A stretch of 64,000 nt of DNA from Salibacterium halotolerans (GTDB lineage: Bacteria; Bacillota; Bacilli; Bacillales; Marinococcaceae), in assembly GCF_900115625.1 (NCBI RefSeq), contig NZ_FOXD01000008.1, forward strand, positions 84,372 to 148,371, written 5' to 3'. Shown here in pieces: positions 24,809-34,311 of the stretch. Each line of letters begins with the position of its first letter. Position 1 is the first letter of the stretch. A model generated the notes under the pieces. It had not been told where the DNA came from and made no database searches. It was given only the letters and a program-made list of their open reading frames with translations. Position numbers and translations under genes: made by a program.

Positions 24809-26953
24809 TTATGCTTCCGGCCGCGCTGTTTTCAGAAAGACGGCGGCGCGTTTGAAGCCGGGCATGCGGCAGGCCGGGTCGAGGGTGCTGTCAATGAGGC
24901 GGTTGATGTTCTGCCGCCCGCCCCAGTGCATCGGGGCAAACAGTGTGTCGCGCCGCACATCACCGGATACGACGCAGCGCAGGACGGCGGTGCCGCGTCG
25001 GGAGGTGAGCGTGACGAGTTCGCCGGAACGCACGCCGTAGTCGCGGGCAGTGTCAGGATGGACCGTGACGTATGATTCGAATTCGCGCGCGGCGAGCCGG
25101 AAGCTCCGGCGTGTCTGTTCGCCGGTTAAATAGTGGCTCATCGTGCGCCCGGTCGTGAGATAGAGCGGATACGCCGCGTCGACGGTTTCTTTCGCTCCTT
25201 CCTCCGCCGTCGGTTCCGTGAGAAAGTGGGCGCGTCCGTCTTCCGTCGCGAAGGAGTCGGTGAACAGCGTTTCCGATTCATCCGCGTCTTCGGACGGACA
25301 GGGCCAGAACACACCGGACTGCCGCCGGATCCGGTCATACGTGATGCCGTAATAATCGGCTTTGCCGCCGCGGGACGCGAGCCGGAGTTCGTTGAAAATA
25401 TCCTCGGCAGTGCTGTAGGAAAAAAACTCACCTTTTCCCATCACCTCTGCCACAGCCATCATGATCTGCCAGTCGTGGCGGGACTCTCCCGGCAGCTCCC
25501 TGGATGCTTCACGCAGGGTAACGCGGCCTTCCACATTCGTCAGTGTTCCTTCATCCTCCAGATAGGAGCTCGTGGGAAGAATCACATCCGCGTACGCTGC
25601 CGATTCGGTCATAAACATCTCCGCTGCCACCATGAACGACACCGACGAAAAGGCGCGGTGCACAAGGTTGGCATTCGGGTTGGAGACGACCGGATTGGAG
25701 CCGATCAACAGCAGTGCCTGAATCTCTCCTTCATCCATCCGCTCCATCATTTCGTAGGCGGATACTCCTTTTCCCGGCAGGTCCGATTCCTGAATCCCCC
25801 ACACATCTGCAATCCAGCGGCGGTGCTCGGGATTTTCGATGGAGCGGTAGCCGGGAAGCTGGTCGGCTTTCTGGCCGTGTTCGCGGCCGCCCTGACCATT
25901 CGCCTGACCGGTCACCGCTCCGTAACCGCACGCGTATTTTCCAATCTTGCCGGTCAGTAAAAGCAGATGCAGAAAGTGCCGCACGGTGTCGTGGCCGTCG
26001 ACCTGCTGCTCGATGCCGCGTGCGGTCAGGATCATGCCGGTAGGGGCGGAGGCGAAACGGTAGGCTGCTTCTTCGATATCCTCGAGCCTGAGCCCTGTTT
26101 CCGCTGCATCCTTTTTTGGATTCACATCCGCAAGACGTGCCAGAAGATCATCATAACCGGCCGTCTGCTCCCGGCAGAACGCGTCGTCCTGCAGGCCGTG
26201 CTGCACCATATAGTGCTCCATCAAAAGCGCAAGCTGTTTGTCCTGACCAGGCTTTACTTTCAGATGAAGATCGGCCATGGCGGCGGTGTCCGTGTCCCGC
26301 GGATCGATGACAATCAGAAAGGAGCCGTTCTGGCGCGCTTCCTCAAGATACGGGACAAACGTCGGCTGACATTCGGCGACATTCGTGCCCGCGAGAATGA
26401 TGCATTTGGCGTCGGGTATTTGATCGATATGGTTCGTGAAACCGCGGTCGAGACCGAATGTTTTCGTGCCGGCGGATGCGGCTGATGACATACAGAAACG
26501 ACCGTTGTAGTCGACGTATTTCGTCCCGAATCCAACGCGGGCGAGTTTGCCGAGCAGGTACGCTTCTTCATTCGTAAGTGAGCCGCCGCCGTACAGCGAC
26601 ACGGCGTCCTTGCCGTGAGCTTCTTGGAGCGCGCGGAAGTTTTTCGCGATAAGATCAAGCGCTTCGTCCCAGCCGGCTTTCTGAAATTCTCCGTCCACTT
26701 TGATCAGCGGAGTGGTGATACGTTCGGGGTGCACCGCATGCTGGTAGGCGTTTTTGCCTTTGACGCAGAGCCGTCCTTTCGTCGTTGGATTGTCCACCCC
26801 GATCGTCCGGTAACGCAGGCGGCCGCCCTGCTTTTCCTCCAGCACTTTCTTTTTGCACTGCATGCTGCAAAACGGGCACTGCGTGTGATACACCTTTTCC
26901 GTTCCCGCACTCTGCTGGCGCGAGCGGAACGTTGCGAGCATCTGATCACTCAT
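24809..26953 (-). CDS. nasC: Assimilatory nitrate reductase catalytic subunit NasC
   Basis: 714 residues, close to Bacillus NasC. The N-terminal [4Fe-4S] ligands are C26, C29, C33 and C63 (CPFCSMQC and LCVKGK). These are followed by the molybdopterin-oxidoreductase body (LYGGGSLTNEEAYLLGKLAR, GTNVAECQP, IGSNPVVSNPN) and a C-terminal MGD-binding domain (LTTGRTMSHYLTGEQTRR). It reduces nitrate to nitrite in the cytoplasm. ATG 26953 has AAGGAGGAAAAATA before it. It lies 22 bp after nasB in the same operon. The usual nitrite reductase genes nasDE are not in this window. Confidence 0.9.
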   Translation of the reverse strand: MSDQMLATFRSRQQSAGTEKVYHTQCPFCSMQCKKKVLEEKQGGRLRYRTIGVDNPTTKGRLCVKGKNAYQHAVHPERITTPLIKVDGEFQKAGWDEALDLIAKNFRALQEAHGKDAVSLYGGGSLTNEEAYLLGKLARVGFGTKYVDYNGRFCMSSAASAGTKTFGLDRGFTNHIDQIPDAKCIILAGTNVAECQPTFVPYLEEARQNGSFLIVIDPRDTDTAAMADLHLKVKPGQDKQLALLMEHYMVQHGLQDDAFCREQTAGYDDLLARLADVNPKKDAAETGLRLEDIEEAAYRFASAPTGMILTARGIEQQVDGHDTVRHFLHLLLLTGKIGKYACGYGAVTGQANGQGGREHGQKADQLPGYRSIENPEHRRWIADVWGIQESDLPGKGVSAYEMMERMDEGEIQALLLIGSNPVVSNPNANLVHRAFSSVSFMVAAEMFMTESAAYADVILPTSSYLEDEGTLTNVEGRVTLREASRELPGESRHDWQIMMAVAEVMGKGEFFSYSTAEDIFNELRLASRGGKADYYGITYDRIRRQSGVFWPCPSEDADESETLFTDSFATEDGRAHFLTEPTAEEGAKETVDAAYPLYLTTGRTMSHYLTGEQTRRSFRLAAREFESYVTVHPDTARDYGVRSGELVTLTSRRGTAVLRCVVSGDVRRDTLFAPMHWGGRQNINRLIDSTLDPACRMPGFKRAAVFLKTARPEA

Positions 26954-26975
26954 TATTTTTCCTCCTTCCGGCGAA

Positions 26976-29243
26976 TTACGGCTGCAGCGCGGTTTCTTCC
27001 GCCGCGGCGGCGTTGATATGGGCGTCCAGCATGTCGGCAAGAACCGTCATGTCCACGTCGAGCAGTGTTTCCCGGATGGACGCCGGAGACAGTCGGACGA
27101 CCCAGTCGGCAAACGTTTCGTTGAAAAAAGCCGTCTCCCGGTAATACTGCACGATTCCTTTTATCATATCTTCCAGTTCCTTCATATCGGCTGCAAAAAT
27201 AATCATTCGTCCGCCGGCGCTTTCTGCGTGCATTTCCCACAGCCCATCATTCCAGACGACAGCCAGTTCCTGCCGGGAAAGCTCCGCTGGAAAAGCTTCC
27301 GCACTGCGGATCATAAACGGAGCCGGCAGCGACAGCGGAAACAGATGTCTTTCAAGCGTCATGAAAATCTCCTGCTGCTGCATCGTTTCCAGCTGGAACG
27401 GATACAGATTCGCGGACGGCTGCACGAAGCGCGGCGTGCCGGTGCGGCGGCAGACGGCGTCCACCTCTTCATCCGGTACACCGGAAAGGCGCAGCCGGGA
27501 CCCTGGTTCGAAGGTCAGTTCAGCGCCGGGGAGGGTGTGCTTAAGTTCGAGCCACACCTGCATCCCCTCCGCGTTATCCGGTCCCCGGAGCGGCAGGGAA
27601 GTGACGGCATACGACCCGCCGCTCCCGCGTGTCATCCACGGCGCCTGCACAAGCTCCACCCGGCCGGTTACGGCAAAATAATACCGAAGCGCGGGCCGGC
27701 ACGCATCGCAGCCGTTTCCACGCCAGTCCTGGGAGGCAAACACGTCGTCCAATCGCTGCCACGTTCCGGTGAAAATACGGTGCTGGACTTCTTCTTCCTC
27801 AAGGTCTGTACAAGAACAAAACACAGCCGGCGCCGCCTGGTCCCGGCAGCGTTCGAACACCTGCAGAAGTCCTTTCACGTCTTTGGCGCATCCGCCGCAG
27901 GACGTGGAGGCCCGGGTTTCTTTCTGGATGGTGGCGGTATCGGCTTCCTCTGTTGCTGCGATATGACGCAGGATCGTCTGTTTGTTCACCTGGTTGCACT
28001 TGCAAATCGTCGTCTCCGGCGCGCACTGGATGAGTGTCTCCTGTTTGCCTTCGCCGGAAAAAAGCTGTTTCTTCTCTGAGGCGGAGAGCGGCTTCTGGTT
28101 CCGGAGCCGCGCCGCGATATCGTCGGAAACCGCGGTGTCACCGAAAAGGACTGCTCCCTGCACCATATCGCGCGTCATGACGACTTTTTGATACAGCGGT
28201 CTGGTGCTATCCGCCTGTACGAGGACGTGACTGCCCTCGGGTTCTTCCATCGAACCGGCGGTAAACAGATCGATGCCGGCGATTTTCAGATGGCTGTACG
28301 ACGTCGACCCGCGGTAGGGGGAGGGGGACTTTCCGGCCAGGTGGAGGGCGGCGGTGTGCGCCTGATCATACACCGGCGGCACGAGTCCGTACGTTTTGCC
28401 CCGGTGCTCCGCGCATTCACCGACCGCGTACACATCCGGTGCACTCGTCTGCATCACATCATCGACTGTAATCCCACGGCCGGCGTGGATGCCGCTTTCT
28501 TCCGCCAACCCTGTGTTCGGCCGGATTCCCGCCGCAAACAACACATCATCCGCAGCCAAAGTCCCGCCGTTTTCCAGAATGACGCCATCCGTGGCGCTGT
28601 CTCCAGTCACTTCCTGTACCGAGGTGTTGAAATGAAACCGGATGTCGTGTGTCTCCAGTTCGCGCTGGAGATACAAAGAAGCGGTCTCGTCGAGCTGCGG
28701 GTTCAACAAGGTGGCACCGCGCTGCACGACGTCGACCGCCGTACCCGCCTTTGCCATGCCGTACGCCGCTTCCAATCCGAGAAAACCGCCCCCGACAACC
28801 ACCGTCCGTCCGCCGCGGGAGGCGGTCGTTTTCAGCCGCCGCGCATCCGCAAGCGTCCGGAACGTATGCACGTTTTCCTTTTCATCCCCTGGAATGTTCA
28901 AACGAACCGGGCACGCTCCGGTGGCAAGCACTGCTTTATCATAACGGCAGGAATCTCCGTTTTCGGTAAAAATAAGCTTCTGCTGCGGATCAATACGCGT
29001 GACGGGCGCTCCGGTGTGAAGGGTGATCCCGTTTTCGTCGTACCACGTGCGTGTATAAGGGTACAGCGCCGTCTCTTCGTGCTCCTGCTGGAGGTAGCTT
29101 GACAGCTTGATCCGATTGTACGGCAGAAACGGCTCCTCTCCGAACGCGTGAATCTCAAACGCACCCGGCGCCTCGGATACCACGGTCTCCATCAAACGCA
29201 GGCTGCTCATCCCGGTTCCAATCACAATCAAACGCTGTCTCAT
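26976..29243 (-). CDS. nasB: Assimilatory nitrate reductase electron transfer subunit NasB
   Basis: 755 residues, similar in length to Bacillus NasB (about 770). An N-terminal FAD/NAD(P)H oxidoreductase (IVIGTGMSSLRLME, and VVVGGGFLGLEAAYGMAKAG for the NAD site) is followed by two BFD-like [2Fe-2S] domains (CKCNQVNKQTILRH...CGGCAKD and CSCTDLEEE...CDACRPALRYY) and a nitrite/sulfite-reductase ferredoxin-like half-domain. It passes electrons from NAD(P)H to NasC. The start ATG 29243 has GAGAGGAGGAAGAG upstream. It heads the minus-strand nasBC operon. No clear TnrA or GlnR box is seen upstream. Confidence 0.9.
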   Translation of the reverse strand: MRQRLIVIGTGMSSLRLMETVVSEAPGAFEIHAFGEEPFLPYNRIKLSSYLQQEHEETALYPYTRTWYDENGITLHTGAPVTRIDPQQKLIFTENGDSCRYDKAVLATGACPVRLNIPGDEKENVHTFRTLADARRLKTTASRGGRTVVVGGGFLGLEAAYGMAKAGTAVDVVQRGATLLNPQLDETASLYLQRELETHDIRFHFNTSVQEVTGDSATDGVILENGGTLAADDVLFAAGIRPNTGLAEESGIHAGRGITVDDVMQTSAPDVYAVGECAEHRGKTYGLVPPVYDQAHTAALHLAGKSPSPYRGSTSYSHLKIAGIDLFTAGSMEEPEGSHVLVQADSTRPLYQKVVMTRDMVQGAVLFGDTAVSDDIAARLRNQKPLSASEKKQLFSGEGKQETLIQCAPETTICKCNQVNKQTILRHIAATEEADTATIQKETRASTSCGGCAKDVKGLLQVFERCRDQAAPAVFCSCTDLEEEEVQHRIFTGTWQRLDDVFASQDWRGNGCDACRPALRYYFAVTGRVELVQAPWMTRGSGGSYAVTSLPLRGPDNAEGMQVWLELKHTLPGAELTFEPGSRLRLSGVPDEEVDAVCRRTGTPRFVQPSANLYPFQLETMQQQEIFMTLERHLFPLSLPAPFMIRSAEAFPAELSRQELAVVWNDGLWEMHAESAGGRMIIFAADMKELEDMIKGIVQYYRETAFFNETFADWVVRLSPASIRETLLDVDMTVLADMLDAHINAAAAEETALQP

Positions 29244-29354
29244 GCTCTTCCTCCTCTCTGTCTCCATTTTTACGAAAAATGCACCAGCCATCCATCTTTT
29301 CGATAGGAAATGTCACAACCTTTTTTATAAGGAAATCGAAAGCGCCGTGAATCA

Positions 29355-29384
29355 TAGAAGTTCGGATGAAAAGTGGAACTTCTA
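29355..29384 (-). promoter_or_regulatory. Inverted repeat upstream of nasB
   Basis: TAGAAGTTC and GAACTTCTA pair perfectly across a 12-base spacer, about 110 bases before the nasB start. It could be an operator or a leader hairpin. The 29244-29459 gap holds nothing else that I can support. Confidence 0.4.
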
Positions 29385-29459
29385 CGTCGCGCACATCTTG
29401 TGAGACTCCGAACAACTGCACATCGAAAACGCATTTCCCATCTATATATTATTTTTAAA

Positions 29460-29707
29460 ACTTAAATTGCAATAATAAATGAAACAACCACATAATTCCA
29501 TTATTGGTAATTGTAAAATGGGTGCCAACCCCTGTTCGAATCGGTCATTAGGAGACTGGTATCCCAGTATTTTGCTTGGGAGGGTGTTGCACCAATTCTG
29601 CCCATAGGAAATGACGGCATCGTCCAGGTCATCGATGGATTGTCCTTTGGGTATAAACCGCCGGATCAGTCCATTATGGTGTTCGTGACTCTCTCGATGG
29701 AGGTATA
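29460..29707 (-). pseudogene. IS30-type transposase relic, C-terminal part
   Basis: On the minus strand this reads GLIRRFIPKGQSIDDLDDA and further C-terminal IS30 transposase sequence, then an IS30 end with TATTATTGCAAT. The same piece occurs at 48390-48590 and 52240-52425. It is the far half of one IS30 copy, split by the Tn3-type transposon that begins at 29708; the rest of that copy continues at 38355. GTATA at 29703-29707 is the left target duplication. The gene is dead (truncated N-terminus). Confidence 0.75.
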
Positions 29708-29746
29708 GGGGTCACTCCGAGATACGTGCAAAATTAGGACATAGTA
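29708..29746 (+). repeat. Left terminal inverted repeat of the Tn3-family transposon
   Basis: 39 bp, starting GGGGTCACTCCGAGATACG. It matches the right end in 34 of 39 positions by my hand alignment. Confidence 0.88.
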
Positions 29747-29794
29747 AGGATAAATACTCCATATCCTCATATACTGTCACGGAAATATGAAACA

Positions 29795-30763
29795 TTACTT
29801 TTCATGTTTATAAAACGCCACAGCAGCTTCAGCCATTTTAAGTATCTTATCGTGTAACCCTTTCGGTTCAATTACCTTTATTTGATCTGCAAACCCTAAT
29901 ATATATCCCTTGGCTTCGTCCTCGGTCTCAAACGAAAGTTTAACAGGTATCCAGCCTTCCTGACCTCTACTTTCAACTTCAACAATTTGAACAAATCGCC
30001 CCGAGAATTTTAGCCATGTCAAGATAGACGGTGCCACATCCACCCACACTTCGTAACGAGGCAAATTTTCTATAAATGCTTTTGTTGAGGATTCCCAATA
30101 CTGAGCGAGGTTGAAATCCTTAGGTCTTTCAAATGTTTCTTCTATAGGCGTCGCGGACCGTATACGTGATGCCCTGTAATTTCGGATGTCATCGTTCTCT
30201 TTGGAAGCAATGAAGTACCAACGGCTTCCCTTAGCTACAAGTCCAAGTGGTTTTACAACACGTTCGTTCGTTTCCCCGTCCACACGTTGATATTCAATTT
30301 TTAATTTGTTTTCGTGCCATATCGCCTTTTTAAGGATCTCGAAAGACACCATTGTTTCCTTTCGCTGACGCCATGTACTCACGTCAACATGAATACGATT
30401 CCAGACATCTTTAGCGTTTTCACGGTAAATGGAAGGAAGCGAAGCGATCAATTTATTCCTGGCTTCTTCGGATGTACGTGCCAAGCCCAAATCATCAAGT
30501 AAATGTGTAGAAGAAGGAACAAATAACGCTCGGATTTCAGATTCCTTTAAACCTGTTAAATTGGTTCGATAATCCTCCAATAATGACCAGCCACCATTTT
30601 TGCCCCGTTCTGCTAAAACCGGGATACCGGTTCCACTTAAAGCCTCCATATCTCGATAAATGGTTCGTTCGGAAACCTCCAGTTTCTCTGCTAATTCTTT
30701 AGCTGTCAATTGTCCTTGTGATTGTAATAATAAAAGTATAGATACAAGTCGATCCCCTCTCAT
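29795..30763 (-). CDS. WYL domain transcriptional regulator (YafY/YobV type)
   Basis: 322 residues: an N-terminal HTH_11 (LVSILLLLQSQGQLTAKELAEKLEVSERTIYRDMEALSG), a middle region, then a WYL domain (LKIEYQRVDGETNERVVKPLGLVAKGSRWYFIASKE) and a C-terminal WCX region. It is divergent from the UvrA-like gene. The shared promoter has a TGACA-N5-TGTCA site at 30810, and the same site lies before the SDR gene, so this is the cargo's regulator. WYL proteins bind small ligands or nucleic acid to sense damage. ATG 30763 is favoured by GGGTGAGG; a GTG at 30772 is possible. Confidence 0.85.
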   Translation of the reverse strand: MRGDRLVSILLLLQSQGQLTAKELAEKLEVSERTIYRDMEALSGTGIPVLAERGKNGGWSLLEDYRTNLTGLKESEIRALFVPSSTHLLDDLGLARTSEEARNKLIASLPSIYRENAKDVWNRIHVDVSTWRQRKETMVSFEILKKAIWHENKLKIEYQRVDGETNERVVKPLGLVAKGSRWYFIASKENDDIRNYRASRIRSATPIEETFERPKDFNLAQYWESSTKAFIENLPRYEVWVDVAPSILTWLKFSGRFVQIVEVESRGQEGWIPVKLSFETEDEAKGYILGFADQIKVIEPKGLHDKILKMAEAAVAFYKHEK

Positions 30764-30809
30764 CAACCTCACCCTTTTTTATAAATTATTATGTTTATTT
30801 AATAAAATA

Positions 30810-30824
30810 TGACATAGGTTGTCA
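30810..30824. promoter_or_regulatory. WYL-regulator operator, UvrA-like gene side
   Basis: TGACA-TAGGT-TGTCA, with a -10-like TATATT starting at 30837, 27 bases after the operator start. The operator therefore covers the expected -35 region of the UvrA-like gene promoter. Confidence 0.65.
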
Positions 30825-30844
30825 AGAATAGTAATGTATATTAA

Positions 30845-30879
30845 GGATAACTCATTGGGATAACTCATTGGGATCACTG
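30845..30879 (+). repeat. 13-bp direct repeats in the UvrA-like gene leader
   Basis: GGATAACTCATTG occurs twice in tandem (30845-30857 and 30858-30870), then the partial unit GGATCACTG. It lies in the untranslated leader just downstream of the likely transcription start. Confidence 0.7.
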
Positions 30880-30946
30880 TTCGATTTGAAAACTTATGGT
30901 TGCAGTTCACAACAAATAAAGTTTTAGCCAGGAGGTGCAGCAGGTG

Positions 30947-33181
30947 ATGCACAATCACATCATTTTACGCGATGTCAACGAAAATAATTTAAAAGACATT
31001 TCCCTTGAAATCCCGAAAAAGAAAATCACCATATTTACGGGTGTATCAGGATCTGGGAAGTCATCTATCGTCTTTGATACGATCAGTAAGGAAGCCCAAC
31101 GGCAATTGAACCAAACCTTTACGACATTTATCCAAAATCGATTACCCAAATATACTCAACCGGACGCTTTGTCCATCGAGAATCTTTCCCCTGCTATGGT
31201 GATTGACCAAAAGCGTTTAGGTGGAAATGCTCGTTCAACACTTGGTACGGTCACAGATATCTATTCATGGCTGCGATTGTTATTTTCTCGTATTGGAAAA
31301 CCGTTTATTGGCGAATCCAAAGTGTTCTCCTTCAATAATCCGGAAGGAATGTGTCCGGAGTGCCAGGGAATCGGACGAAGGATAGAGCCGAATGTAGAAA
31401 AGTTATTTGATACGACAAAGTCACTTAATGAAGGAGCGATTTTGTTTTCCACTTTCTCCGTGGGGACTTGGTACTGGCAGAAGCATTTGAACTCAGGTAT
31501 ATTCAATCCGGACAAAAAATTAAAAGATTACACAGATACAGAATGGCAAACGTTACTACATGGGAAAGACAAGAAAATCGTATTACCCTTAAAAAATGAA
31601 CCCGTCAAGTATTTTGAAGGCGTTATAGACAGGTTTAGACGCATGTACTTGAAAAAAGAGATCAATCAATTATCGAATAATGTTAAGAAGTTTATCATCT
31701 TATCACATTGCACGGCATGCAATGGAACTCGATTAAGCCAAGAAGTATTAAACTGTAAAATTGATGGTTATAACATTGCTCAGTTCGCTTCGATGGAAGT
31801 AGGAGAATTGAGCAAGGTAATCGAAACGATAGAGGATCCAATAGCAATTCCTGTCATTTCCAACATTGCAAGTAGATTACTTAATTTGATGGACATGGGG
31901 CTTTATTATCTTACACTGAATCGGGAAACATCAACTTTATCGGGCGGTGAATCACAGCGCGTTAAAATGATACGACATCTCAATAGCAGTTTGACGGACA
32001 TGATTTACATTTTCGACGAACCGAGTATTGGACTGCACCCTCGTGATGTACATAGGCTCAATGACATGCTGCAAAAACTCCGGGACAAAGGAAACACCGT
32101 GATCGTAGTTGAACATGACCGGGATGTTATTGCAATCGCTGATTATATTGTAGATGTTGGACCGCGGGCAGGCACAAACGGAGGAGAAATAGTTTATGAA
32201 GGAAGTGTTCTTGGGTTGTACGATGCTAATACATTAACCGGAAGATATATAAAATCTAGACAACTGATAAAAAAGGAAAGCCGCAAACCCAACGGATACC
32301 TTCCCATTGTCGAAGCCTCAAAACACAATCTAAAGAACGTGACTGTTGATATTCCATGCGGTGTACTTACGGCAATTACTGGCGTGGCAGGTTCAGGAAA
32401 AAGCACATTGATTTTTGATGAGTTTGTAGCACAGCATCCAGATGCCATTGTTATCGACCAAAAGCCTGTAGGTACCTCAATTCGGTCAAACCCGGCGACA
32501 TATACGGGCATTATGGATGCCATTCGAGATACCTTTTCGCACGTTAACAAGGTAAGTAAATCACTTTTTAGTTTTAATTCAAAAGGGGCTTGCCCGGAAT
32601 GCCAGGGGAATGGATTTATTTATACGGACCTTGCATTTCTTGAGGATATTAGAACTACTTGTGAAACTTGTCATGGTAAACGGTTTAAAGATGAGGTTCT
32701 TCAATATAAGTTAGATGGAAAATCCATTTCAGATGTTTTAGACATGACGGCATTTGAGGCACTGCAATTTTTTGAAAGAGAAGACATTTGCCGTACATTA
32801 CAGGCACTACATGATGTAGGCTTAGACTATCTAACATTGGGACAGCCGTTAAGCACCCTTTCGGGCGGAGAATGCCAACGGATTAAACTTGCCGATGAGT
32901 TACACAAACATGGATACGTCTACATTTTGGATGAACCTACGACAGGTCTGCATATGTCGGACATCACTAACCTGCTTAACATTTTAAATCGCCTCGTTGA
33001 AAACGGAAGTTCTGTGATTGTGATTGAGCATAACATGGATGTCATTAAACAAGCGGATTGGATTATCGACCTTGGTCCTGATGGAGGACGCAAGGGTGGG
33101 AAAATTATGTTTGAAGGCACGCCTATGCAATTGACTAAAGAAGGACAATCATTAACGGCACGGTATCTAAGAGAAGATTGA
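30947..33181 (+). CDS. UvrA-like ABC protein (short, drug-resistance type)
   Basis: 744 residues, against ~940 for housekeeping UvrA. It has two ATPase halves: Walker A VSGSGKSSIVFDT and VAGSGKSTLIFDE, signatures LSGGESQRVKM and LSGGECQRIKL, and Walker B IYIFDEPSIGLHP and VYILDEPTTGLH. Zinc-binding CxxC pairs are present (CPECQGIGRR, CTACNGTR; CPECQGNG, CETCHGKR). The region between the first Walker A and zinc site is much shorter than in UvrA, so UvrB contact is doubtful. Such short UvrA homologues (DrrC-like) remove DNA-binding antibiotics. ATG 30947 has AGGAGGTG upstream. Confidence 0.85.
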   Translation: MHNHIILRDVNENNLKDISLEIPKKKITIFTGVSGSGKSSIVFDTISKEAQRQLNQTFTTFIQNRLPKYTQPDALSIENLSPAMVIDQKRLGGNARSTLGTVTDIYSWLRLLFSRIGKPFIGESKVFSFNNPEGMCPECQGIGRRIEPNVEKLFDTTKSLNEGAILFSTFSVGTWYWQKHLNSGIFNPDKKLKDYTDTEWQTLLHGKDKKIVLPLKNEPVKYFEGVIDRFRRMYLKKEINQLSNNVKKFIILSHCTACNGTRLSQEVLNCKIDGYNIAQFASMEVGELSKVIETIEDPIAIPVISNIASRLLNLMDMGLYYLTLNRETSTLSGGESQRVKMIRHLNSSLTDMIYIFDEPSIGLHPRDVHRLNDMLQKLRDKGNTVIVVEHDRDVIAIADYIVDVGPRAGTNGGEIVYEGSVLGLYDANTLTGRYIKSRQLIKKESRKPNGYLPIVEASKHNLKNVTVDIPCGVLTAITGVAGSGKSTLIFDEFVAQHPDAIVIDQKPVGTSIRSNPATYTGIMDAIRDTFSHVNKVSKSLFSFNSKGACPECQGNGFIYTDLAFLEDIRTTCETCHGKRFKDEVLQYKLDGKSISDVLDMTAFEALQFFEREDICRTLQALHDVGLDYLTLGQPLSTLSGGECQRIKLADELHKHGYVYILDEPTTGLHMSDITNLLNILNRLVENGSSVIVIEHNMDVIKQADWIIDLGPDGGRKGGKIMFEGTPMQLTKEGQSLTARYLRED

Positions 33182-33218
33182 ACGGCTTTTAGTATCCACC
33201 TATTTAAAAGACTTAATA

Positions 33219-33233
33219 TGACATAAGGTGTCA
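33219..33233. promoter_or_regulatory. WYL-regulator operator, SDR gene side
   Basis: TGACA-TAAGG-TGTCA. A -10-like TATACT starts at 33245, 26 bases after the operator start, nearly the same geometry as at 30810. Confidence 0.65.
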
Positions 33234-33313
33234 ACATTATAGATTATACTATAGATATTACGAATTGAAGCAATGGAAAAATATTTTAATTATGTAAAGT
33301 GAGGAGAATGTAA

Positions 33314-34228
33314 ATGAAATCTTTAAAGGGACAAATAGCTTTGGTAGCTGGTGGAACAAGAGGTGCAGGACGTGGCATTGCTATGGAATTAGGTGCTGCA
33401 GGAGCTACTGTCTATATCACTGGCCGTACGACAAGACACGAGATTTCTGAATACGGGCGCCCTGAAACGATTGAAGAAACAGCTGAATTGGTCAATCAGT
33501 TAGGCGGTCAAGGTATAGCAGTTCAAGTTGACCATCTTATACATGAAAAAGTACAGACCTTAATAGAAAGAATTGAGAAAGAACATGGAAGGTTAGATAT
33601 ACTAGTAAATGATATTTGGGGAGGTGAGTATCTCGTTGACTGGAATAATACGAGAGTATGGGAGCATTCGCTGAAAAAAGGCTTAAGAATGCTTCGTTTA
33701 GCTATCGATACTCATTTGATTACGAACCACTACGCATTACCGTTGCTCATCAAAAACGAAGGCGGACTTGTCATTGAAATGACCGATGGTACAAAAGAGT
33801 ATAATAGTGAGAACTATCGCTTACCAATGTTTTATGATCTAGCGAAAAGCTCAGTCATCCGTATAGCAGAAGGGCTCGCTCACGAATTAAAACAGCATAA
33901 TTGCACAGCTGTCTCTTTAACCCCAGGCTGGATGCGATCCGAAATCATGCTTGAAGAATATAGTGTCTGTGAAGACAACTGGTACGAGGCCACTAAAAAA
34001 GAACCCCATTTTGCTATTTCAGAAACAACCCGTTTTGTAGGAAGAGCCGTTGTAGCCCTCGCAGCGGATCCTAAACTTTCACGATGGAACGGCCAATCTC
34101 TTTCAAGTGGACAGTTGTCTAAAATTTATGGATTCACAGATTTGGATGGTTCACAGCCAGATAGTTGGCGGTATCTCTTAGAAGTTCAAGATGAAGGCAA
34201 GCCAGCTAATGTAGAAGGTTATCGATAA
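33314..34228 (+). CDS. SDR family NAD(P)-dependent oxidoreductase
   Basis: 304 residues. The N-terminal cofactor motif is GGTRGAGRGIAMELG (TGxxxGxG variant). The sequence ILVNDIWGGE corresponds to the NNAG region, and the catalytic Tyr-Lys pair lies in FYDLAKSS. The C-terminal extension (~50 residues) is longer than in classic SDRs. The gene has its own promoter with a WYL-type operator and lies inside the transposon, so it is probably induced with the UvrA-like gene. The substrate is unknown; modification or detoxification of the same toxic compound is a guess. GTGAGGAGAATG precedes the ATG. Confidence 0.83.
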   Translation: MKSLKGQIALVAGGTRGAGRGIAMELGAAGATVYITGRTTRHEISEYGRPETIEETAELVNQLGGQGIAVQVDHLIHEKVQTLIERIEKEHGRLDILVNDIWGGEYLVDWNNTRVWEHSLKKGLRMLRLAIDTHLITNHYALPLLIKNEGGLVIEMTDGTKEYNSENYRLPMFYDLAKSSVIRIAEGLAHELKQHNCTAVSLTPGWMRSEIMLEEYSVCEDNWYEATKKEPHFAISETTRFVGRAVVALAADPKLSRWNGQSLSSGQLSKIYGFTDLDGSQPDSWRYLLEVQDEGKPANVEGYR

Positions 34229-34311
34229 GGGAGTGCTCAAAATAGGATCAAACAAAGAAAGGGTCTATTCTTAATAACATTATAGGTTAAAAATTAAAAG
34301 TTTTGTTCCGG

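Noticed and set aside
27018..28079. 353-residue plus-strand ORF opposite nasB
   Set aside because: Shadow frame; the minus strand encodes a complete NasB with FAD and iron-sulfur motifs.
29244..29459. TnrA/GlnR box upstream of nasB
   Set aside because: I found no sequence matching TGTNA-N7-TNACA well enough; the only notable element is the TAGAAGTTC inverted repeat.
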